From contig NC_050724.1 in assembly GCF_013402915.1 (NCBI RefSeq), positions 1 through 64,000 of the forward strand: DNA of 64,000 bases. Reading direction: 5' to 3'. The notes under the pieces are model-generated. The model did not search any database. It saw only the letters and a program-made list of their open reading frames with translations, and had not been told where the DNA came from. The position numbers were made by a program, and so were the translations under genes. The first letter of the stretch is position 1. Every line of letters begins with the position of its first letter. The stretch is from Zygotorulaspora mrakii (taxonomy: Eukaryota; Ascomycota; Saccharomycetes; Saccharomycetales; Saccharomycetaceae). Below, piece after piece: positions 39,862 through 57,574 of the stretch.

Positions 39862-40431
39862 ATGAATATGACAGCTACTCAAGGGTCCGGCAATCTATGG
39901 CATAAATTTAGGAGTTCTACGAAGTCCTTGTCATCTTCGCTTTCCAATCTGTCAATAAAAGGCGAGACAGACGGTGATACCGTCACATCTACAGTGTTAC
40001 ACAAAGCAATGGTAAAGTTTTATAAGAATCAAGAGCCATTTACAGGATTCCCGGGTTGGCTGGGCCATAAGGAAGAGCTTCCTGACGAGCAGAAGATACT
40101 TAAAAAGCAGAGCCATACAAGCTCCAATCGTATTTCTAGTGGATTCAGCCACATTAGGAAAGCTTCTTCCGATAACAAGAAATCACACACTAGGAATCCC
40201 TCCTTCAGCAATCAGCCAGAACACACCAGTGCAGGAATGGCTTTCCATAAAATATATCATACAGATACTCCCAGTTCTATTCCTTCTTCTCAATTAGAAT
40301 CGCATTCACAACCCCTTCTGAATGGTGAGAGTATGAAGATAAACTCGGCTCCAGTAACAAGTAATAACAGCACCATGATGATGCGCGAAAGATTGAAGAG
40401 ACAAAATACAAAGAGCTCATTGAAGCCCTAG
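39862..40431 (+). CDS. MSO1: Mso1, Sec1-binding exocytosis factor
   Basis: A 189-aa homologue of S. cerevisiae Mso1 (YNR049C), a small protein that binds the SM protein Sec1 and the Rab Sec4 at sites of secretory vesicle fusion and prospore membrane growth. The conserved part is the first about 85 residues: LWHKFRSSTKSLSSSLSNLS, the Sec1-binding segment, then FTGFPGWLGHKEELPDEQKI. The rest is Ser/Asn-rich and disordered, ending in a basic segment (MMMRERLKRQNTKSSLKP). ATG 39862 was chosen; a second ATG two codons later is equally possible. It lies 274 bp after LYS9 as in S. cerevisiae and converges with CDC50. Confidence 0.9.
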   Translation: MNMTATQGSGNLWHKFRSSTKSLSSSLSNLSIKGETDGDTVTSTVLHKAMVKFYKNQEPFTGFPGWLGHKEELPDEQKILKKQSHTSSNRISSGFSHIRKASSDNKKSHTRNPSFSNQPEHTSAGMAFHKIYHTDTPSSIPSSQLESHSQPLLNGESMKINSAPVTSNNSTMMMRERLKRQNTKSSLKP

Positions 40432-40709
40432 CTATTTGTAGGGATAACATAATGTTAGATTTAACTAGCTCGCAGTTGAGAACTCGTTGCTAGCAAATAA
40501 GTGGACGAGAGCTCTTCTATTAAAGGGCTGCATTGCTTTGCTCTAGTTTTCAGGTCCCGCTGAAGGATTTCACGTAACTCTGGCAGAGAAACATTTTATG
40601 TTTAATTAACACTAATATTGAAATATATAGCAGATAAAAGAAACAAGTATATACTTAACGTAGTAAGGAATGAAAATGCAGATTTTGGGGGAGTGAAGCA
40701 TTTCGAGCT

Positions 40710-41897
40710 CTATAGAATTTCTCTCAAGGTGGTTCTTTGACTGTTTGAAGAATCTTTGTTCTCGTAGTTACCCTGAAAATTCAAATACGAATGGTCTCCC
40801 ATTGCTCTAGGCTGGATTATTACCTTTAGCAGAAAAATGATAGCGAATATGGCTGAAATTCCTGCCACAACACAATATACTATACCCAATGACATATTTC
40901 GCCCACCAATTATTCCACTAGTTGTGAGAACGAAAGATTTGGTACCGCCGAACGATATGACTGGATAATTCAGACCGATATCCACGCTGTAATTACCACT
41001 GGGTAGCTCTGACGTGTGATTTTTCAAAGCCAGCTTATAAAACGTTGGAAGTGCCGCAGTTCGCATCCATACTTGAAACTCTCCCCAGGTATGCAAGTCT
41101 GGTATATTGTCGCTACTATATCCATCAGGGAAGCTCTTTGCCCAATTTGGTGGTGGGACTATTTGGCTAGCATTGTAACTTGTTTTCTTGAACCGCGTAC
41201 GATCCGAACTCCATGAAATACCTTGGTTTGTCAATATGTAATCATCTGTGCCATCTTGCCCAGCTAAAACACTGCTGAATGTGTCATTGAACATTGAGTT
41301 TGCAATGAGACCACAAGGAAAAACTGCTTTGTCACTTGAGATTCTGAGAGGATCGCAGCTGCTATCCAAGTCTTGCGCACTTATTGCCTGGCCTGCAAGT
41401 TGGCCAATGTCAAAGGAGCTAACATATTTTCTGTGATTTTGAAAGAAATTTGTAAGCTTATAGTAGATAAATATGGATCTCTTGATGTTGTTTGGAACCT
41501 GGAATCTTAATGTGCATACGTCTTCATTATCACCGCCATCATTAACCTTCCAGGTTGGCCTGGTTGATACACTTTTTTTGAAATGATATCGAACATGCTG
41601 GGAAGGTATTTCCTCAAAAGCGTCTCTGCTAGCCTCTTCTCCACATCTACTGTAATCAATGACCAGATCCTGAATGTTTGTCGCACTGATGATAAGACCA
41701 ATACCAATAGGGGCAAATATACATGCAACTAATATCAGCAGGGGCAGTACACTTTGAGGGGAAAGTATAGGTTGCCAAGCCTTCAAACGTTGTTGCCTAA
41801 AGGCAGTATTGGCTGGTTTACGACTCTTTTTCAACGTTCTCGTATCTCCTTCGACATCCTGTTTGCGTCTGGATAGAAAAGGTATTCTCCTAAACAT
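40710..41897 (-). CDS. CDC50: Cdc50-family beta subunit of phospholipid flippase
   Basis: A 395-aa protein equally the counterpart of S. cerevisiae CDC50 (YCR094W) and its duplicate CRF1 (YNR048W). Family members are non-catalytic partners of P4-ATPases such as Drs2, needed for their exit from the ER and for lipid flipping in Golgi and endosomes. The cytosolic opening has the conserved [21 protein letters not shown] membrane span follows at about 49-71, then a large lumenal domain with paired Cys and several N-glycosylation sites, a second span at about 337-361, and a short tail ([13 protein letters not shown]). ATG 41897 was chosen, as the frame upstream of it lacks an ATG. Its partner kinase FPK1/KIN82 lies 10 kb away. 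Confidence 0.95.
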   Translation of the reverse strand: MFRRIPFLSRRKQDVEGDTRTLKKSRKPANTAFRQQRLKAWQPILSPQSVLPLLILVACIFAPIGIGLIISATNIQDLVIDYSRCGEEASRDAFEEIPSQHVRYHFKKSVSTRPTWKVNDGGDNEDVCTLRFQVPNNIKRSIFIYYKLTNFFQNHRKYVSSFDIGQLAGQAISAQDLDSSCDPLRISSDKAVFPCGLIANSMFNDTFSSVLAGQDGTDDYILTNQGISWSSDRTRFKKTSYNASQIVPPPNWAKSFPDGYSSDNIPDLHTWGEFQVWMRTAALPTFYKLALKNHTSELPSGNYSVDIGLNYPVISFGGTKSFVLTTSGIIGGRNMSLGIVYCVVAGISAIFAIIFLLKVIIQPRAMGDHSYLNFQGNYENKDSSNSQRTTLREIL

Positions 41898-42135
41898 CAC
41901 CGAAACTGAAACACTCAAGGCTAATCCAAAATGAGAAGAATAAGAATGAACCTCAAATTACTTTTTTAACACATCTGCCATTTTGACATGGATTATCATG
42001 CATTTCTTTCATGTTTCCGCGCCACCTAAATGAACGAAGCGGGCGCGACATTTCTAGGAACGTCGTTACAAGAAAGGGAATCATAGTAACGCAAAAAATA
42101 CATTTTACATCGTTACGTATTTATCATTATTATAT

Positions 42136-48705
<6,570 letters not shown>

Positions 48706-49226
48706 GTAACTTTGAAGTATCTACATCATTAACTGGTGGTTAGTAATTCTATCTTGACATAAGTTATTATAAGAAATTCAGCCTTAGAATGGAAGCGGTC
48801 CTGTAAAGCTCCAGTGAACCTTCAACAGTCAATGACATTTTTAAATATACGCCACCGTGAGCGTTGTCCAGCACGGCTCACCAGCTCTACAAGAATCAGT
48901 TCGAGATCCGCTCTCTTCCTCTATCAAATGAGCATTCCACATACCAACTAGCGACAAAAATATGACTCCCTTCGCAAAACGTTCTATGCTTGATCTCATA
49001 TACAAAGCTTTATCATCGTCCCTCCTAATGTTATACTTTTATTATTCGATTAATTGACAGTACTGCTTCTCCCCTCGCGTTTACACGAAAATTTTGCTAG
49101 TCGTTCGAAGGCATAGCTCATGCATAGTTAAGGCCAAGGCAGCATGATACAGTATAATGAGATGTAAGAAGCAAGCAGTAATACTGGAAGCGCTGAAGAT
49201 AGCAATTGAACTGTTGCTTGATAACT
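48706..49226. other. Divergent promoter region NOT1-MSH3
   Basis: About 520 bp between two divergently transcribed genes. No RNA gene or ORF of note was seen. Confidence 0.6.
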
Positions 49227-52200
49227 ATGGCTGGTCAGCCTTCAATCAGCAAGTTTTTCAAACAGGTCAAAATAAATGAATACAAGACAACTGTTGATGT
49301 CAAGAACTCTGCTGGCAGAATAAGATCAGAATTGGACAGCAATGCCGATAAAATGGCAAATGAGGGTGGAATAAATCCTCAGACTACACTGAAAGATAAT
49401 ATTCCGCAAGATGCCACTATAAAGGACTGTAATATGTCAAACAAAAATCAAGCTCGAGAGCATGTTATTGTGGATGTAGACGATTCCGAAGAAGAAGGAC
49501 ATAGTACTGCTTTTCAGAGGAAGAGGACCCTACCTAATTCTTTTGATACTGCAGCTTATAGTAATAATGTGATAATCAAGCCCAAAAGGCAAACCACAGT
49601 GAATAAATTCAAAGATATGAAGTTGACACCTCTAGATCAACAAATAAAAGAACTAAAGGAGTCTCACCTAGATAAACTGCTTGTGGTTAGAGTGGGCTAC
49701 AAATATAAATGCTTTGCTCAAGATGCTGTTATAGCTAGCCAGATTTTGCAGATCAAGCTGATTGCGGGAAAGTTGACATTTGACAATTCCAATCCGCAAG
49801 ACGAGGAATTCAGGCAATTTGCCTACTGCTCTTTCCCGGATACAAGACTCAATGTTCACTTGGAACGTCTGGTTCATCATGATCTCAAAGTTGGAGTTGT
49901 TGAGCAATCTGAAACTACCGCTATCAAGAAATATTCTAAAGACAAGAATAAAAGTAATGTATTTCAGAGAAACGTTACGAACACTTTCTCTAAGGCAACC
50001 TATGGTATTAATAATACTTTTTCTCCAAGAAGTGGTCCAATTCTTGGTGAAAATAATAGTATATGGGCGCTCTCTGCAACTGTAGGTCCTGAGAAATCAA
50101 GATCTTATGCTCTTATATCAGTCAATTTTAGTAAAGGTGAAGTGGTTTACGACAGTTTTCAAGAGACATCTTCTTCCTTGGAAAAATTAATAACACGATT
50201 AAGTTACCTTGAACCGAAAGAAGTAGTAAGCGATGGGCAATTCACAATTGACATCACTCAATGTTTACGGAAGAGAAAATGTATTATTCACGAGAGCATA
50301 TCGAATGTGACCCCGAATTTACAAATAAGTGAGACATGTGAGAAACTCAAAATGAACGAACACCAGCTAAAAATGGTTGACCTCCTTTATCATTATATCA
50401 AAAGTTACGGAAATGAGCAAATTTTATTGCTATCATCTACATACAAGCCTTTTGTTTCTAATACACACATGCTGCTGACGTCTAATACAATTCAAAGCTT
50501 GGATATATTCTCAAATGAGGGAGGAAAAGGCTCTTTATTTTGGGTTCTGGATCATACTCGAACATCGTTCGGTTCGAGAGAATTGAAGGAATGGATCTCA
50601 AAGCCTCTCGTAAACAGGTCTGACATTGAGGACCGTCTCGATGCGATACAGTGTATCAAAGGGCAGATTAATAATCTGTTTTTTGAATCGTTAAACCGTG
50701 TGCTTAAAAGCTCTCCAGATCTCTTGCGAACATTGAATCGGATAGCATACGGCAATACTTCACGAAAGGAGGTCTACTATTTTCTTAAACAACTCGCACT
50801 CTTTGCAAATCATTTTGAGACCCATGCGAACTTCTTACACCATCAGCTTGAATCATCTGATGGAAAAATTCGCAAAAATTCAAGGCTTCTAACGAGAATA
50901 TTAACCGAGATGCGTGATTACTCAAAGAATTCAAAAGTAACACACTTTTTGTCAATGATAAACGTCTCAGCTATTTTGGAAAAAGATATGGAAAAACAAA
51001 TAAGTGAATATTTTAACTTGAATAACTATGATCATTCCGAAACATTAATACAAAGACAGAGGCAGATAAGTGCCGTTAAGGAAGAACTGATGGATGAGCT
51101 TGTGAGCATCAGGAAGCTTTTGCGAAGGCCTCATATGGATTATAAAGATGCGGTTGACTATCTCATCGAGGTTAGAAATACTCAAATTAAAGATCTTCCT
51201 TCAGATTGGGTCAAGGTTAATGATACCAAGATGGTTAGCCGCTTTCATACCCCTACCACCAGTCGGCTGGTCGAAAAACTGCAATACCATAAAGACCTGC
51301 TACTTCATGAAGCCGACGAAGAATTTCATCGATTCCTGAGTCGTATCAAAAAGGAATATTCTAATTTAAGAAGTTACCTGCAAAACTACGCAGTTTACGA
51401 CGCGATTCTATCACTCGCAGCAACATCTTGCAATCAAGGTTACGTTCGCCCAGTGTTTACTAGCAAAAAGCAGTGTATAAAATCTTCCAATGCACGCAAT
51501 CCAGTTATAGAATCGTTGGATGTAAGCTATGTGCCAAATGATATAAATATGAACGAGGAAGATGGAAAGGTTCTTGTTTTGACGGGTCCTAATATGGGTG
51601 GGAAATCGTCTTATGTTAGAAAGGTTGCCCTTCTCGTCATACTAGCTCAGATTGGCTCTTTTGTACCCGCTGATTATTTCGAAGTTAGCATTTTCGATAG
51701 TATGTTTACACGTATAGGAGCCTATGATGATATTTTACGTGGTCAATCTACGTTCAAAGTGGAAATGCTTGATATCATGCGTATTCTCGAAGGATTTTCA
51801 AAAACATCTCTTCTTTTATTAGATGAAGTAGGAAGAGGGACCTCTACAGAGGATGGTAAAGCAATTGCTTTTTCCTTGTTGAAGTACTTCATAGGAAGGT
51901 TAGATTGCCCTTTAATCCTTTTCACGACTCACTATCCTTCTCTTGCGGGGTTATCCAGTACTTTATTAAAAAACTACTACATGGATTATGAAGAGCAGAG
52001 AACCGCAGGGGAAAGTTGGTCTAGTGTGGTTTTCCTTTATAAGCTAAGGCCCGGGACTGCAAGAAATTCTTTTGGCATGAATGTTGCAAAATTGGCGGGT
52101 ATTGATAAGAACATAATAAATACCGCTTTTACAGTGTCTGAATGTATGAGAAAGGAAAGTATTTCTAGTGAGAAGATGGCTCTTTCGTTTCAGATGAAAA

Positions 52201-52295
52201 AGGTCATGTCGTCCAATGCCTCATCAAATGAAAAATTGGTTAAACTGCTGCATGTAGGAAAGCAAGAAAATAATAATGCCGCAGGATGCAGTTAG
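49227..52295 (+). CDS. MSH3: Msh3, MutS-type mismatch repair protein
   Basis: A 1,022-aa homologue of S. cerevisiae Msh3 (YCR092C). With Msh2 it forms MutS-beta, which recognises insertion/deletion loops and acts in repeat stability and flap removal in recombination. A PCNA-interacting motif QPSISKFF sits at residues 4-11. The mismatch-binding and connector domains fill the N-terminal half, with the lever/clamp (LGSREL-type block SFGSRELKEWISKPLVNR) in the middle. The ATPase has Walker A GPNMGGKSS (787-795) and Walker B LLLLDEVGRG with D866/E867. ATG 49227 places the PIP box at the extreme N-terminus; no earlier in-frame ATG exists. It converges with the kinase gene 107 bp downstream. Confidence 0.96.
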   Translation: MAGQPSISKFFKQVKINEYKTTVDVKNSAGRIRSELDSNADKMANEGGINPQTTLKDNIPQDATIKDCNMSNKNQAREHVIVDVDDSEEEGHSTAFQRKRTLPNSFDTAAYSNNVIIKPKRQTTVNKFKDMKLTPLDQQIKELKESHLDKLLVVRVGYKYKCFAQDAVIASQILQIKLIAGKLTFDNSNPQDEEFRQFAYCSFPDTRLNVHLERLVHHDLKVGVVEQSETTAIKKYSKDKNKSNVFQRNVTNTFSKATYGINNTFSPRSGPILGENNSIWALSATVGPEKSRSYALISVNFSKGEVVYDSFQETSSSLEKLITRLSYLEPKEVVSDGQFTIDITQCLRKRKCIIHESISNVTPNLQISETCEKLKMNEHQLKMVDLLYHYIKSYGNEQILLLSSTYKPFVSNTHMLLTSNTIQSLDIFSNEGGKGSLFWVLDHTRTSFGSRELKEWISKPLVNRSDIEDRLDAIQCIKGQINNLFFESLNRVLKSSPDLLRTLNRIAYGNTSRKEVYYFLKQLALFANHFETHANFLHHQLESSDGKIRKNSRLLTRILTEMRDYSKNSKVTHFLSMINVSAILEKDMEKQISEYFNLNNYDHSETLIQRQRQISAVKEELMDELVSIRKLLRRPHMDYKDAVDYLIEVRNTQIKDLPSDWVKVNDTKMVSRFHTPTTSRLVEKLQYHKDLLLHEADEEFHRFLSRIKKEYSNLRSYLQNYAVYDAILSLAATSCNQGYVRPVFTSKKQCIKSSNARNPVIESLDVSYVPNDINMNEEDGKVLVLTGPNMGGKSSYVRKVALLVILAQIGSFVPADYFEVSIFDSMFTRIGAYDDILRGQSTFKVEMLDIMRILEGFSKTSLLLLDEVGRGTSTEDGKAIAFSLLKYFIGRLDCPLILFTTHYPSLAGLSSTLLKNYYMDYEEQRTAGESWSSVVFLYKLRPGTARNSFGMNVAKLAGIDKNIINTAFTVSECMRKESISSEKMALSFQMKKVMSSNASSNEKLVKLLHVGKQENNNAAGCS

Positions 52296-52402
52296 TGACT
52301 TATTTACTTTTTAAAAGTTCATCTCATGATTTATATATGCTTCAAAATTACGAAAGACAATGAATCTGTGCGTAACTAAAAACAGGTATGAAGGTTCGAT
52401 AT

Positions 52403-54973
52403 TCACCTTTTGAAAAAACCTTTATGACTATTACTTCTAGATCTGTTAGAGTTCGGTGTGTAAGATATTTTACCATACGAATTATTATCCCCATATATCA
52501 AAAAATTACTATCCTGCTTCATTAAACTCATGGAATTGAAATCATGGAACGGATCGTCATCAGAAACTTCATCGTCATATTCAACAGGCTCTTGAAACAT
52601 TATACGTTCTTGCTCTTCGAGGGAAGTGCCGTCCTTTGAAGAAGCACCCGTTTTATTCTTATTGGACGATGACTTTGCAAAATCATAGCCGTCGTCTGTA
52701 AGTGCAGGAATTAAAGGTGGTTCGTGATTCCTTAGTAATGACCATTGCACCTTTTTGAAGAATGGATGTTTTTTTATATCAGCAGCGCCCATCCTTGATC
52801 CCAGCCTTTTAGACTCATTTTTTATCAGCAGCCTCTTAATGAGATCTCTGCATGATCTTGATATTTCGTTATTGTTTGGAAAACTAACATCGTTTTTCAA
52901 AATATTACAAAATGTTTCGTTGGTATTATCGCCCTTAAATGGAGTGAAACCAAATAGCATCTCATAAGTCAGAATACCCAATGTCCACCAATCAACCGCG
53001 GCAGTATGCCCATTTCCTCTAATGACCTCTGGTGCAATGTATTCTTCCGTACCAACAAAAGAGTTAGTTCTAAAGCCATCAGAACAAATTTTAGTATCAA
53101 CTAACGTTGATTGCGCTGTACCCTTAGCCACTGGGTTTTTTGCATCTTTCGCCTGAATGGAAAGGTCAAAATCAGAAAGCATGATGTGACCTGAACGGTG
53201 TAGGAGAATATTTTCTGGTTTCAAATCTCGATATATGAAACCCATCAAATGTAAGTACTCCAAAGCGGCAGTAACCTCACTGGCATAAAAGCGGGCGTCA
53301 TCCTCAGAAATGCATTTTGTCTTTCTAGTCTGTAACGCCCTGAAAAATTCTCCCCCCATGCAATACTCCATACAAAGATAGAGATAATCTTCGGATTGAA
53401 AAGAATGGTAAAGGGTGACAATAAAAGGATGGTTACTGGTGGCCAAAATTTCTTGCTCTGCCAAAATTCGCTTTATTTTCTTCCTTTTTATCATCTCCGC
53501 CTTACTAAATATTTTCAGAGCGTATAATCTATTCGTTCTTTTCTCTTTAACTAAATAAACCTTTCCAACATCACCTTGCCCCAATAATCTTACTTTCTCG
53601 AAAGATTTTGGACTTACTATGATATCTTGAAATTTATTGCTGAACGATTTACTTCTCAGCCGCATTGACCTCTTTGGTTCGCTAAGATCAGATAAAGTTC
53701 CAGAGGGGGGTAAAGAGGACTCATGACTTGTGCTACTGTCTACAACATCTTTGATTGCATCTGGTACAGATGCTGCCCGTCTCAACGTTGGTTGCCGAAT
53801 TTTATTCGGAGATTTTTCTTTTTCACTATGATTATGATCATTTTTCGATAACGGCTCCCCATTTACATCATTTTCCTCGTCATCTTCAAAACCAACCAGG
53901 ATCGAAGGATACTGTTGAACACCCTCAGGAGTTAAGAGCGGACTCTCAATGCGCTCTGTCATACTTACAGGTCTTGAATCCTTTTTAGGTTGACTAGTAA
54001 AATAGCTATCGTCATTATTGTAAAACTCCTTTACCTCTTCGTTTTCTTTAATCTCGTGGAGTGATAAATTGCTTAAGTTTCTGTGCTCCTTCTGGATATA
54101 TGAAGTCTGCGTTGATGGGGTATTCGGTGTCCCTGGCGTTACTGGAGAATGAATCTCTGGAACCTTTGATATAGTTGAGTTGAAACTACTATCCAGTTCT
54201 TGAGATGATAATGCATGAGGCGGTAACCCTTGATATATGAAATAGGGGTTATTACTGCGAACAGTTCCTGAACGATCTCTTTCTTGTCTAAACGGGTTTG
54301 TACTTGAGTGCCCACTTTGACTTTTTGGATCTAGTCTGCTCTTTTGCTTCCCATTAGGAGAGCTTAGATGACTGGGCATAATAGGTGTCGAAGGCGACCT
54401 CCTTCTGTACAATTGATTACTTCCCGGAGACCCCTCTGTAACATGTAGATGACTGCGATCCGGCTCATTACCACTTTGCGTATCTGATTGAGAGGTTTCC
54501 TCTGTAATTTGCTCACCAGCACTGCTGCTGTAACTTACTGGCGTCTTAGAAATATCCTCAGTACTGCCACTGCTCCCTTGAAATATGCTTTTGAATCTCG
54601 AAAATCTCGAACTCTGTCCCTGTGAATGTGCAGGTGCCTGTGCCGGTTCCGGTGCTTGAGCTTGACTTTGAGTTTGACTACGGCTTTGACTCTGAATGTC
54701 CTCCTTTAATACTGGCGAGCTAGGCTCCTCGCCTTGTTGCTGTCTTTCCAATGATTCTTTGTTACCTTTCTCTTTGTCACCTTTCTCTTTGTCTGCACCA
54801 TTTACGGGGCTTACAGAGGTCTCAACAGGTTCTTGAATGCTTATACTAGAAACAGAGTTACTCGCGCTGCTAATAGTCCTCCTAAAAGATCTGGGAAGTA
54901 GCTTGGAGAATGACAGGCTGCGGTCCCGATCGCCTAGAGGGCTGCGTCTACTTTGAAGCTCCTGATCCTCCAT
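52403..54973 (-). CDS. FPK1: Flippase kinase of the AGC family (Fpk1/Kin82)
   Basis: An 856-aa Ser/Thr kinase, the single counterpart of S. cerevisiae FPK1 (YNR047W) and KIN82 (YCR091W). These kinases phosphorylate the P4-ATPases Dnf1/Dnf2 and so activate lipid flipping at the plasma membrane. The N-terminal 450 residues are disordered and Ser/Gln-rich. The kinase domain runs at about 455-740: glycine loop [16 protein letters not shown] lysine, catalytic loop [10 protein letters not shown] near 581, DFD in place of DFG (normal in this family), activation loop [15 protein letters not shown]. The long insert between DFD and the activation loop is characteristic. The C-terminal AGC tail follows. 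ATG 54973 is the first in frame. Confidence 0.94.
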   Translation of the reverse strand: MEDQELQSRRSPLGDRDRSLSFSKLLPRSFRRTISSASNSVSSISIQEPVETSVSPVNGADKEKGDKEKGNKESLERQQQGEEPSSPVLKEDIQSQSRSQTQSQAQAPEPAQAPAHSQGQSSRFSRFKSIFQGSSGSTEDISKTPVSYSSSAGEQITEETSQSDTQSGNEPDRSHLHVTEGSPGSNQLYRRRSPSTPIMPSHLSSPNGKQKSRLDPKSQSGHSSTNPFRQERDRSGTVRSNNPYFIYQGLPPHALSSQELDSSFNSTISKVPEIHSPVTPGTPNTPSTQTSYIQKEHRNLSNLSLHEIKENEEVKEFYNNDDSYFTSQPKKDSRPVSMTERIESPLLTPEGVQQYPSILVGFEDDEENDVNGEPLSKNDHNHSEKEKSPNKIRQPTLRRAASVPDAIKDVVDSSTSHESSLPPSGTLSDLSEPKRSMRLRSKSFSNKFQDIIVSPKSFEKVRLLGQGDVGKVYLVKEKRTNRLYALKIFSKAEMIKRKKIKRILAEQEILATSNHPFIVTLYHSFQSEDYLYLCMEYCMGGEFFRALQTRKTKCISEDDARFYASEVTAALEYLHLMGFIYRDLKPENILLHRSGHIMLSDFDLSIQAKDAKNPVAKGTAQSTLVDTKICSDGFRTNSFVGTEEYIAPEVIRGNGHTAAVDWWTLGILTYEMLFGFTPFKGDNTNETFCNILKNDVSFPNNNEISRSCRDLIKRLLIKNESKRLGSRMGAADIKKHPFFKKVQWSLLRNHEPPLIPALTDDGYDFAKSSSNKNKTGASSKDGTSLEEQERIMFQEPVEYDDEVSDDDPFHDFNSMSLMKQDSNFLIYGDNNSYGKISYTPNSNRSRSNSHKGFFKR

Positions 54974-55284
54974 TCTAGTAGATGTATGCTATCCCTGTTT
55001 ATCGCTCGACTCGTCTTGAACCGAAAATTTGTGAATCTTTCGTTGGCTTGAGACTCCTGCCCTGATGGGTTACCTACACAGCAGCTATCGCGAGGGAATG
55101 TAAAATAGGCTTCACCCCTTGACTCACTTGATAAACCGTTTGCCAGATTATCGTCAACTCCTAACGGGTCAAAATTACCAATTATTCGTCTAAAGCAGCG
55201 CGGGGGAACGAAACCGGAAAAGTATTCATTATGTACGAAAATCAATGCACATGGTCACTACTACACATGGGCTATTTATGATGT
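54974..55284. other. Intergenic TRM112-FPK1
   Basis: About 310 bp that includes the kinase promoter. A 103-codon frame on the minus strand overlaps it but begins upstream without conserved features and enters the kinase gene in another frame. It is not called. Confidence 0.6.
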
Positions 55285-55689
55285 TTATGCTAGGTGTGGT
55301 GGCAGCAGCAGATTTGGAATGCTGTTCTTGATATAGTATACATGCCCACAGTTTCTGCAAGTCATTGTACCTTCTTTGATGGACGTCTGCACCAGTAAGA
55401 CGTGCAGATCGCGCAATACCGCGAGGTCGTCCTCGCTCAGTTGTTCAGCAGTGTTCAGCAGAGGCTTGGTGCTGGGCAGATTCGTGTTTCCTAGATCTCC
55501 AGCGACACTGAGTACTGCGTCCCAGTCAATTCTGTCCATGATGTTAGTCATGAACTCTTCGTTAAATTCAATGCTGGGATCTTGCACCAGCTCGCACTCG
55601 GAACCACTGTAGCGTAGGGGAAAATTGTCATTACTCTTATCGCACGCTTTTACTGCGCACTTGAGAAAGTTCGTAGTCAGTATCTTCAT
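55285..55689 (-). CDS. TRM112: Trm112, activator of RNA and protein methyltransferases
   Basis: A 134-aa homologue of S. cerevisiae Trm112 (YNR046W). It is a zinc-binding obligate partner of Trm9 and Trm11 (tRNA modification), Mtq2 (release factor eRF1 methylation) and Bud23 (18S rRNA methylation). The zinc-site cysteines are visible at C11 and C16 (LKCAVKAC) and in TMTCRNCGHVYYIK near the C-terminus. The middle helical insert contains NPEF-type partner-binding sequence replaced here by FNEEFMTNIMDRIDW. The length is typical of the family and ATG 55689 is unambiguous. Order next to the kinase and PET494 is as on the YNR segment of S. cerevisiae. Confidence 0.95.
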   Translation of the reverse strand: MKILTTNFLKCAVKACDKSNDNFPLRYSGSECELVQDPSIEFNEEFMTNIMDRIDWDAVLSVAGDLGNTNLPSTKPLLNTAEQLSEDDLAVLRDLHVLLVQTSIKEGTMTCRNCGHVYYIKNSIPNLLLPPHLA

Positions 55690-55908
55690 CCCGATGCACG
55701 CTTGTTTTTTCCTCTTTCTCTTCCAGCTTGCGATGGAGATGAGATGAGTTCATCAATTTTTCATTTTTCTCGCTTTCGCCACATAGTGAAACCACGTCTA
55801 AGATGACGATTTAATTGCAGTTTTGCCAAAAAATGCTGAGATGCTGTAATGCTGAAGATTTGATTTGTATTTACAGGTATTCTAGAAATGGCAAAATAGC
55901 CTTTTTTA

Positions 55909-57285
55909 TCATGTTGTTGTGGTCTCATTCCATTTAGATATTTTATCTAGTAATTTGATTACTTTTGGATTTCTGCTTACAAGCTCGTAACATTTTTGTC
56001 GGTCTCGCAGCATGCGGTCGTAATGCTCGAACTCATCGTCTATGAGATCGGTTCGTGTGTCAGTTGGAAGAAAAATTCTGACACCTTTTCCTGTCTGGTT
56101 TTTGGCAATGACACAATCTTTTTTTATCATTGATATCAGGCGGATGATCTCGGCATTATGCCTTATTCCTTTCTTTTCGTGCAGAATAATGTATCCCTGG
56201 AGCACTGTTAGTATTGTGTCAATTGATGCAGTTCTTAGCTGTTTGTCAGCATATGTCGGGAAAAAAAACCTCTTCCTTGAATCTGCATTCCAAAGTATCG
56301 AAGAGTATTTTTGGAATAGAGGGTCATCGCCGTAAGAGTCCTTGATCAGCGTGCGGTAAAAATCTTCTTTGTTACCGTTCACTGAAGGACTGATCAATGT
56401 TAGATTATCGGCGAACCAAAATCTTAATAGCCTTTTCAGCTCTTTGGGGTGTATAGATTCGTAAAACTGCGCGAAATCGTCAATAGTATGCATATCATTC
56501 TTGTAAAGGTTAGAGCAAGCGTATCGCATGTTCTCTGGATAGTATTTCCAATCTGGAAAGTGGAATTTTTGTGATTTGTGAAGGTTATCGAATAAACTAC
56601 CAAACTCTTTCCGCCAGGAACTGTAGAAGAATCTCAACAATTTATCTCTACCAGCTTGCTTTGCAGCACCATCAACATTAGACAACATTTCTTGGATGAT
56701 TTTGATTTCTTCGTCCCATAGTATGGATTTTGGATTCGTCGTTCCATTTGAAGTAACATGCTTCATCAAAAAATAGGCGTACATCATGTGGAAAAGTGAC
56801 ATTTTGGCAACTTGAGAATCATACGTTGTAAGTCTTGAAGGCTTCGAGGATAGTTCTATCTCATCAAAGGTGTATTCATGTATAGGCGAATCACTTTTAG
56901 GTTTAACGACGTGCTCATCCTTAGTATTTGATTTCAACGTTGGGATCGCTTCACTTGTTGAGTTCTTCAGAGTACCCATTGATTGAATCACCATATTGTT
57001 TTGTGCCTCAATAAGTCTGAGCTCAAATACTTGCCTTCTTTGTGCGGAAATTAACGAATTGAAAGTCACAAGCCCAGCAAATGTTATAATGTTAAAAGTG
57101 ACAAACATTACATTGCCCGGTGCATTGAAATACTTCCACAAAAGTCCGCCAATGCCGGATTGCTGAGAATTCATTATTAAGCCGCCTGCCTTTCTCCTTT
57201 TGGAAAACATGTTGCTTTTGATTGTAAAACCGTACCATCTTTTAAAGCTTAAGATTGTATCAAGTTTGAATCTACCGCGACGCAT
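55909..57285 (-). CDS. PET494: Pet494, mitochondrial translational activator of COX3
   Basis: A 458-aa homologue of S. cerevisiae Pet494 (YNR045W), an inner-membrane protein that together with Pet54 and Pet122 activates translation of the mitochondrial COX3 mRNA. The N-terminus is basic (MRRGRFKLDTILSFKRWYGF), as expected for a mitochondrial presequence. A hydrophobic span follows (NVMFVTFNIITFAGLVTFNS) and then the conserved SLISAQRRQVFELRLIEAQ. The remainder is soluble. Identification rests on this block and on the position between TRM112 and AGA1-like. ATG 57285 was chosen; upstream codons in frame lack an ATG. Confidence 0.88.
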   Translation of the reverse strand: MRRGRFKLDTILSFKRWYGFTIKSNMFSKRRKAGGLIMNSQQSGIGGLLWKYFNAPGNVMFVTFNIITFAGLVTFNSLISAQRRQVFELRLIEAQNNMVIQSMGTLKNSTSEAIPTLKSNTKDEHVVKPKSDSPIHEYTFDEIELSSKPSRLTTYDSQVAKMSLFHMMYAYFLMKHVTSNGTTNPKSILWDEEIKIIQEMLSNVDGAAKQAGRDKLLRFFYSSWRKEFGSLFDNLHKSQKFHFPDWKYYPENMRYACSNLYKNDMHTIDDFAQFYESIHPKELKRLLRFWFADNLTLISPSVNGNKEDFYRTLIKDSYGDDPLFQKYSSILWNADSRKRFFFPTYADKQLRTASIDTILTVLQGYIILHEKKGIRHNAEIIRLISMIKKDCVIAKNQTGKGVRIFLPTDTRTDLIDDEFEHYDRMLRDRQKCYELVSRNPKVIKLLDKISKWNETTTT

Positions 57286-57574
57286 TATATTGAATAGCCT
57301 CAGCACATAAGTCACCGCTTCTGAGATATCTAAGAATAGATGGGGTACTCACAGCAAATACTGCCAAGTTACAAGGTCGCAGAGTATCTGAATTGAAATC
57401 TTTTTTGTCTAGATAGGTGTACTCGTTAATATTTCAATGCCATTCAAATTTTACGGACATGAAGTTGTAAAGAAAAACAACTAACCAAGTGGAATTGACA
57501 GGGCTTCAATGAAAAGGCATCCATTGCAGAACAGCTTCAGTTTATAACATTTTTCAACCATTGAGTATACCAAA

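Noticed and set aside
48706..49226. Possible tRNA gene in the NOT1-MSH3 gap (AGTTCGAGATCC resembles a B box)
   Set aside because: No A box or cloverleaf stems could be drawn around it.
54934..55245. A 103-codon minus-strand ORF between the kinase gene and TRM112
   Set aside because: It overlaps the kinase start in another frame and has no conserved feature.
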